Shown here one piece after another: positions 24,810 to 28,848 of a stretch of DNA of 28,848 nucleotides. Source of the stretch: an uncultured Prevotella sp. (GTDB lineage Bacteria; Bacteroidota; Bacteroidia; Bacteroidales; Bacteroidaceae); contig CAJKQX010000026.1 in the NCBI GenBank assembly GCA_905202125.1, positions 1 to 28,848 of the forward strand, written 5' to 3'. Each line of letters begins with the position of its first letter. Position 1 is the stretch's first letter. The notes under the pieces are model-generated. The model was not told where the DNA came from. It worked only from the letters and a program-made list of their open reading frames with translations, and did no database searches. The translations under genes and the position numbers were made by a program.

Positions 24810-26300
24810 ATGGAACAGACACTTCTGATATACAACACGCTCACCCGCAAGAAGGAGGCTTTCCGCCCGCTTCATGCACCCAATGTGGGAATGTATGTAT
24901 GCGGACCCACGGTCTACGGCGACCCGCATCTGGGTCATGCCCGTCCAGCCATCACGTTCGACCTGGTGTTCCGTTATCTCACCCATCTGGGATACAAGGT
25001 GCGCTATGTGCGCAACATCACCGACGTGGGACATCTCGAGCACGATGCCGATGACGGCGACGACAAGATAGCCAAGAAGGCGCGCCTGGAGCAGCTCGAG
25101 CCGATGGAGATAGCCCAGCACTACACCAACCGCTATCACGACGCCATGGCCGCGCTCAACGTGCTGCCGCCGAGCATAGAGCCTCACGCCACGGGACATA
25201 TCATAGAGCAGGAACAACTGGTGCAGCAGATTCTCGACAACGGCTTCGCCTACGAGAGCAACGGCAGCATATATTTCGATACGGCCAAATACAACGAGCA
25301 GCATCATTACGGCATCCTCTCGGGACGCAACCTCAACGATGTGCTCGACGCAAGCCGCTCTCTGGCGGGTGTGGGCGAGAAACGCAACCAGGCCGATTTC
25401 GCCTTGTGGAAAAAGGCGCAGCCCGAACATATCATGCGCTGGCCCAGTCCCTGGAGCGACGGTTTTCCGGGATGGCACTGCGAGTGTACGGCGATGGGCA
25501 GGAAATACTTGGGTGCCCATTTCGACATACACGGCGGAGGCATGGACCTCATCTTCCCGCATCATGAGTGCGAGATAGCCCAGGCCGTGGCGTCGCAGGG
25601 CGACGAGATGGTGCACTACTGGATGCACAACAACATGATAACCATCAACGGACAGAAGATGGGCAAGTCGCTGGGCAACTTCATCACCCTCGAGCAATTC
25701 TTCACGGGCTCTCACGAGAGTCTCGACAAGGCTTACTCGCCCATGACCATACGCTTCTTCATACTCTCGGCCCACTACCGCGGCACGGTGGACTTCTCCA
25801 ACGAGGCGCTGCAGGCCAGCGAGAAGGGACTGGAGAAGCTTATGAACGGCATGGCCGACCTGCAGCGCATCCCGGTGTCGGCGGAGAGCGATGATCAGAC
25901 CAAGAGCGTAGTCAGCTCCTTGCGTCAGAAATGCTACGACGCCATGAACGATGATTTCTCCACTCCACAGGTGATAAGCTATCTCTTCGAGGCTTGCGCC
26001 GTGGTCAACCGTCTCACCGACCACAAGGCATCCATCAGTGCTTATGACCTGAAGGAACTGACCGACACGATGCACCTCTTTGCCTTCGATCTGCTCGGAC
26101 TCAAGGCCGAGCACAGCGGTGGCAACGAGAATCGCGAGAAGGCCTTCGGCAAGGTGATGGACATGGTGCTCGAACTCAGGGCCAAGGCCAAGGCCGACAA
26201 GGACTGGGCCACCAGCGACCGCATACGCGACGAACTGGCCGCCGCCGGTTTTGAGGTAAAGGATACCAAAGACGGCGCAACGTGGAAGCTGAACGTATAA
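24810..26300 (+). CDS. cysS: Cysteinyl-tRNA synthetase
   Basis: Class I synthetase charging tRNA-Cys, essential for translation. 496 residues, close to the family norm. The HIGH motif is HLGH (40-43) after CGPTVYGDP, and the KMSKS motif appears as KMGKS (283-287). The zinc ligands that select cysteine are C31, C226, H251 and E255 (GWHCEC, FPHHECE). The C-terminal helical anticodon-binding part carries ADKDWATSDRIRDELAAAGF near the end. As the second gene of the META unit, this essential gene is also downstream of the insertion element and may share its new promoter. Confidence 0.97.
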   Translation: MEQTLLIYNTLTRKKEAFRPLHAPNVGMYVCGPTVYGDPHLGHARPAITFDLVFRYLTHLGYKVRYVRNITDVGHLEHDADDGDDKIAKKARLEQLEPMEIAQHYTNRYHDAMAALNVLPPSIEPHATGHIIEQEQLVQQILDNGFAYESNGSIYFDTAKYNEQHHYGILSGRNLNDVLDASRSLAGVGEKRNQADFALWKKAQPEHIMRWPSPWSDGFPGWHCECTAMGRKYLGAHFDIHGGGMDLIFPHHECEIAQAVASQGDEMVHYWMHNNMITINGQKMGKSLGNFITLEQFFTGSHESLDKAYSPMTIRFFILSAHYRGTVDFSNEALQASEKGLEKLMNGMADLQRIPVSAESDDQTKSVVSSLRQKCYDAMNDDFSTPQVISYLFEACAVVNRLTDHKASISAYDLKELTDTMHLFAFDLLGLKAEHSGGNENREKAFGKVMDMVLELRAKAKADKDWATSDRIRDELAAAGFEVKDTKDGATWKLNV

Positions 26301-26310
26301 TCAGATATCA

Positions 26311-26343
26311 ATCATGGTGGGAATGTATGAAAACCACCATGAT
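26311..26343 (+). other. Perfect 10-bp hairpin after cysS
   Basis: ATCATGGTGG (26311-26320) pairs perfectly with CCACCATGAT (26334-26343) around a 13-base loop. It begins ten bases after the cysS stop. No T-run follows, so it may act as a message stabiliser or weak attenuator before the next gene. Confidence 0.6.
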
Positions 26344-26383
26344 AATAAAACAGACAAGAAATCAAATCAAAACATCAGAAATC

Positions 26384-26665
26384 ATGATAAGAATCAATTG
26401 TTTTGTCAAGGTGACAGATAAGTCGAATGTCAAGGACGTGATCGAACATGCCAACGCTCTCGTTGCAGCAACACTCGAGCACGACAAGGGATGTGTGGCC
26501 TACGACTTCTTTGCAAGCACCACACGCGACGATGTGTTCATGTTTTGCGAGACATGGGAGAATGACGAAATGCTCGATATCCACTCCAAAGCCGAACATT
26601 TCAAGACTCATGTGGGCGCAATAGAGCAAATGGCGGAAATCAGCATCGAGAAGATGGAACGCTGA
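26384..26665 (+). CDS. Small antibiotic-biosynthesis-monooxygenase (ABM) domain protein
   Basis: A 93-residue dimeric alpha+beta barrel protein of the ABM/YgiN type. The frame is open from 26282, but MIRINCFVKVTDKSN at 26384 fits the family's first strand and leaves an ordinary leader. Marks: CVAYDFFAS second strand, the FMFCETWEN strand (VFxxxExWxx pattern) and the H-x-x-x-EHFK helix. Members oxidise quinols or small aromatics or are simple stress proteins; no specific substrate can be assigned. It lies 83 bases after cysS and ahead of a terminator. Confidence 0.82.
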   Translation: MIRINCFVKVTDKSNVKDVIEHANALVAATLEHDKGCVAYDFFASTTRDDVFMFCETWENDEMLDIHSKAEHFKTHVGAIEQMAEISIEKMER

Positions 26666-26688
26666 CAGGCACACGTCAATAATAATCA

Positions 26689-26723
26689 GTCGGTGTAGGA
26701 CCGCAACAAGTCCCTACACCGAC
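26689..26723. repeat. Dispersed palindromic repeat, copy 5 (diverged)
   Basis: GTCGGTGTAGG (26689-26699) pairs perfectly with CCTACACCGAC (26713-26723). The loop keeps CCGCAAC of the family core. Copy 4 is flanked by the same CTACACCGAC end, which links this copy to the family. Confidence 0.65.
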
Positions 26724-26734
26724 CAGTCAATTTC

Positions 26735-26773
26735 GGTTCATCACTGCAAACGCGCAGGATGAACCTTTTTTTT
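26735..26773 (+). terminator. Intrinsic terminator of the META-cysS-ABM unit
   Basis: GGTTCATC (26735-26742) pairs with GATGAACC (26758-26765), with an inner CTG/CAG extension, followed by eight T residues (26766-26773). Confidence 0.88.
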
Positions 26774-26789
26774 ATAATAAAAAATCAGA

Positions 26790-27947
26790 TCAACATTTCG
26801 ACGCTATGTGCCGGCGATAAACCGAAAGATTATCGCCGGAGAGTATCTCATTGATGCGCTTGATGCGTTCGGTCTGCGATGTGGCGGCATCGGTATGGCC
26901 GCTGTTATCCTCCTTGATGACGAACGAACCTTCGCCCACCACTGGGATGTATTCGTCCCAATACACGGGCACGTCGTGGTAGCGGCCGTCACCACCGTAC
27001 TTGCTGACATAGGTCACATGCTCCTTCGTGCGATGGCCGTGGGCCCGGACGGTGATGGTGGAAAGGTCGCCGTGACCTTCCTGCTCGGTCTTGAGTATGC
27101 AGTCGGTAGCGCAGTCGGGGTGCATGAAACGGTCCTGTCCCCAGAAATTGGCCAGCGCCTCATGCTCCCAGAACGCACTGTGGCGCGCCATGTCACGACC
27201 GTAGATAGCCTCGCGCGGACGTATCTGCTGATACATGGGGATGCACAGCAGGGGTGCCAAAGAGAAATATATGGCTCTGAAATATTCGGCGTTGATGTCG
27301 TAGAAACGCTTTTCGGCCTCATCATAATCGAACGAGTGATACAGTTCGGGGTTCATGTCGAGCTCGAGTTTCTGCATGTGTTCGGGCGTGATGACATTGA
27401 TCATGTTGATCTTCTCGAAATCGAAATCGTCGCCGTATGCCACGCGGCGATCATTGAGCAGGTTGGTCATGTTCTCCTGTGCGAGCGGCGTGAAGAGCAG
27501 GGCATACTGCTGGTTGTTGTTGCGGTCGGAGGTGTTGAATATCGTCTCAAACTCCTCGTTGGTCATCATGGCAAAATCGGCATTGCTCAGGTCGCGCGCT
27601 TTGCGTTTCAGCTTATGCTTGGCCCACTTGAAGGCCAGCGAGTCCTCTTTGCCGGCCAGTCCGTTTCGGCGGCGATAGAAGATGAGGTCGGGCGCGGCGG
27701 TGTTGCCATAGATGAGCCATGTGCGTTCGTGATACTCGGGATAGGGCTTTGTGACGCTGGCGGTGAGCGTCTCGGAGTGGTGCACGGTACGCGTCTTGCC
27801 GTCGGAGTCTGTCTCCTCCGTGGTCCAGTGTATGGTCCTGGTGCCGACGTAGGTCTTGGTGCCCATTATCATCCGGCGTGTGCAGCAGATGACGAAGGGG
27901 TTGCCGTTGATGTACTCGTGGAGCGGATCCAACATGTCCTGTGCCAT
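26790..27947 (-). CDS. Conserved LemA-linked protein of unknown function
   Basis: A 385-residue protein I cannot assign with confidence; parts resemble DUF3137-type proteins found beside lemA. No signal peptide is seen. The N-terminal third is beta-rich and basic (TYVGTRTIHWTTEE, ASVTKPYPEY, APDLIFYRR). A middle segment (122-200) has FETIF, ALLFTP and GDDFDFEKINM. A short hydrophobic stretch (222-238, YFRAIYFSLAPLLCIPM) could touch the membrane. The C-terminal part has HPDCATDC (276-283) and many histidines. It starts 18 bases after the lemA stop, so the two form an operon and probably act together at the membrane. Confidence 0.75.
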   Translation of the reverse strand: MAQDMLDPLHEYINGNPFVICCTRRMIMGTKTYVGTRTIHWTTEETDSDGKTRTVHHSETLTASVTKPYPEYHERTWLIYGNTAAPDLIFYRRRNGLAGKEDSLAFKWAKHKLKRKARDLSNADFAMMTNEEFETIFNTSDRNNNQQYALLFTPLAQENMTNLLNDRRVAYGDDFDFEKINMINVITPEHMQKLELDMNPELYHSFDYDEAEKRFYDINAEYFRAIYFSLAPLLCIPMYQQIRPREAIYGRDMARHSAFWEHEALANFWGQDRFMHPDCATDCILKTEQEGHGDLSTITVRAHGHRTKEHVTYVSKYGGDGRYHDVPVYWDEYIPVVGEGSFVIKEDNSGHTDAATSQTERIKRINEILSGDNLSVYRRHIASKC

Positions 27948-27965
27948 CGTCGGGAGCGTATGGGA

Positions 27966-28718
27966 TTAGAAGAATTTGGCTCTTGCCGCCTCACGTGTCT
28001 CCAGCGATGCGGTGAAGGGGATGCGTGTGGTGTAGCCCTGACGTGCGGCCACAATCATCTTGGTGGGCCACGAGAAGATGTCGGTATTCCACTGCGTCAC
28101 CCGACTGTTGTACACGGTGCGGGCGGCAGTGATCTCACGCTGCAGATAACTGTTCTGCTGCATGGCATCGGCGATGGCGTTGTGGGCCTTGAGTTCGGGA
28201 TAAGCCTCCACCTGCGGGAACAGACGTCCGAAGGCGGTGTTGAGCTGTGCGTTCATCTCGCTGCGGTTCCGCTCGTCCACGCGAGCTCCGCCGCGCAGTG
28301 CGGCCACGGTCTTCATCACGTCCTTGTCCAGCTCAACGGCGCGCTCGACAAGCCCCGCCACATTCTGCAATATCTGCACACGCTGCTCCAGGAAATTGTC
28401 TATGTTGGACGCCTCGGCCTGTATGCGCTGCTCGAGCTGCTGGAAATAGTTGCGCGCCGATATCTTCATGAACGTGAAGATGAGTCCCGGCAGCATACCC
28501 ACCAATACTCCGATGACGGCCACCATCAGCGGATTGTCCATCCTTGAGGCTGTCCCGGCCACCACACACAGCACGAAGATGGGGATGGATATCCACAGGG
28601 CATACTCAAAGAGTGTTGACCCGAAACCTATCTCCACGGGCAACTGCTTGTCTATCACATGTATGTCGCGCCCGGCATTGTTCACCGGTCCGCTGGTCTC
28701 GTCTAATAAATTTGCCAT
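27966..28718 (-). CDS. LemA-family membrane protein
   Basis: A 250-residue LemA-type protein. Unlike the common form with a single N-terminal anchor, it has a 34-residue polar lead and two hydrophobic segments (about 35-56 and 63-85). The helical LemA domain follows (about 86-235), with typical blocks RVQILQNVAGLVERAVELDKDV-like helix, RSEMNAQLNTAFGRLF, and AYPELKAHNAI...LQREI, ending in VTQWNTDIFSWPTK. LemA proteins are widespread envelope proteins of unknown activity. A candidate promoter lies 31 bases upstream. Confidence 0.9.
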   Translation of the reverse strand: MANLLDETSGPVNNAGRDIHVIDKQLPVEIGFGSTLFEYALWISIPIFVLCVVAGTASRMDNPLMVAVIGVLVGMLPGLIFTFMKISARNYFQQLEQRIQAEASNIDNFLEQRVQILQNVAGLVERAVELDKDVMKTVAALRGGARVDERNRSEMNAQLNTAFGRLFPQVEAYPELKAHNAIADAMQQNSYLQREITAARTVYNSRVTQWNTDIFSWPTKMIVAARQGYTTRIPFTASLETREAARAKFF

Positions 28719-28748
28719 AGCAGTATCGTTATTTTATTGTTCAATATA

Positions 28749-28781
28749 CAAAGTTAAGGATATTTTTCATACAATGCCCAA
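28749..28781 (-). promoter_or_regulatory. Candidate promoter of the lemA unit
   Basis: On the minus strand TTGG (28778-28781), a 21-bp spacer and TAACTTTG (28749-28756). The -7 box is a full match and the -33 box has one mismatch. Confidence 0.55.
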
Positions 28782-28848
28782 CCTTTGGCTTTTTATTGAG
28801 ATAAGAACGAAAAATATAATAAAAGATGGAATCCTGATTGATGGGTGT

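Noticed and set aside
24708..26114. 468-residue open frame on the minus strand
   Set aside because: Antisense to cysS, whose motifs are complete. No protein-like features in the antisense product.
26808..28547. 579-residue open frame on the plus strand
   Set aside because: It runs antisense across two genes (lemA and its partner) and the gap between them. Both minus-strand proteins are coherent and lemA is a known family.

Overview
The window looks like chromosomal DNA of a gut-type Bacteroidales, most likely Muribaculaceae or Prevotellaceae. The taxon is inferred, not proven. The grounds are Bacteroidetes-type promoters (TTTG, 19-21 bp, TAnnTTTG), Bacteroidetes-only families (DUF4294, RluA with a long N-terminal extension, IS982-type element), several arabinose-directed glycoside hydrolases, and a C-terminal tail on secreted proteins that is common in this order.

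Layout. 1-262 is an AT-rich regulatory region. 263-9178 (+) holds three large secreted proteins: a GH51 alpha-L-arabinofuranosidase with two extra lectin-like modules, a GH127 beta-L-arabinofuranosidase, and a 952-residue protein of unknown function built from a large internal duplication. A strong terminator follows. 9241-10269 is a non-coding kilobase with at least three repeat families. 10270-23034 (-) holds ten genes: RluA-type pseudouridine synthase, LpxL/HtrB-like acyltransferase, GH172/DUF2961 lipoprotein, MsbA-like ABC exporter, miaB, a very short secreted discoidin-like protein, GH43, DUF4294, pyridoxamine kinase and an AspT/YidE-type transporter. 23196-24329 is a complete IS982-family element with perfect inverted repeats and an 8-bp target duplication. 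24366-26665 (+) holds a META-domain lipoprotein, cysS and a small antibiotic-biosynthesis-monooxygenase-like protein, followed by a terminator. 26790-28718 (-) is a two-gene unit, LemA plus a conserved partner of unknown function.

How the genes work together. GH51, GH127, GH43 and GH172 all point to removal of arabinofuranosyl-type (or related furanosyl) residues from plant or microbial glycans outside the cytoplasm. There is no SusC/SusD pair, sensor or arabinose catabolic gene in the window, so this is not a classical polysaccharide utilisation locus. The remaining genes are mainly housekeeping: tRNA and rRNA modification, envelope lipid assembly, cofactor salvage and translation.

Best leads. 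(1) The IS982 element has landed in the leader of the META-domain gene, separating it from a consensus promoter, and carries an outward consensus promoter that could replace it. (2) The duplicated 952-residue secreted protein sits beside two arabinofuranosidases. (3) A dispersed palindromic repeat family occurs at five places. (4) Three 22-bp tandem units lie in the long intergenic region. No CRISPR array, tRNA, rRNA or phage gene was seen.
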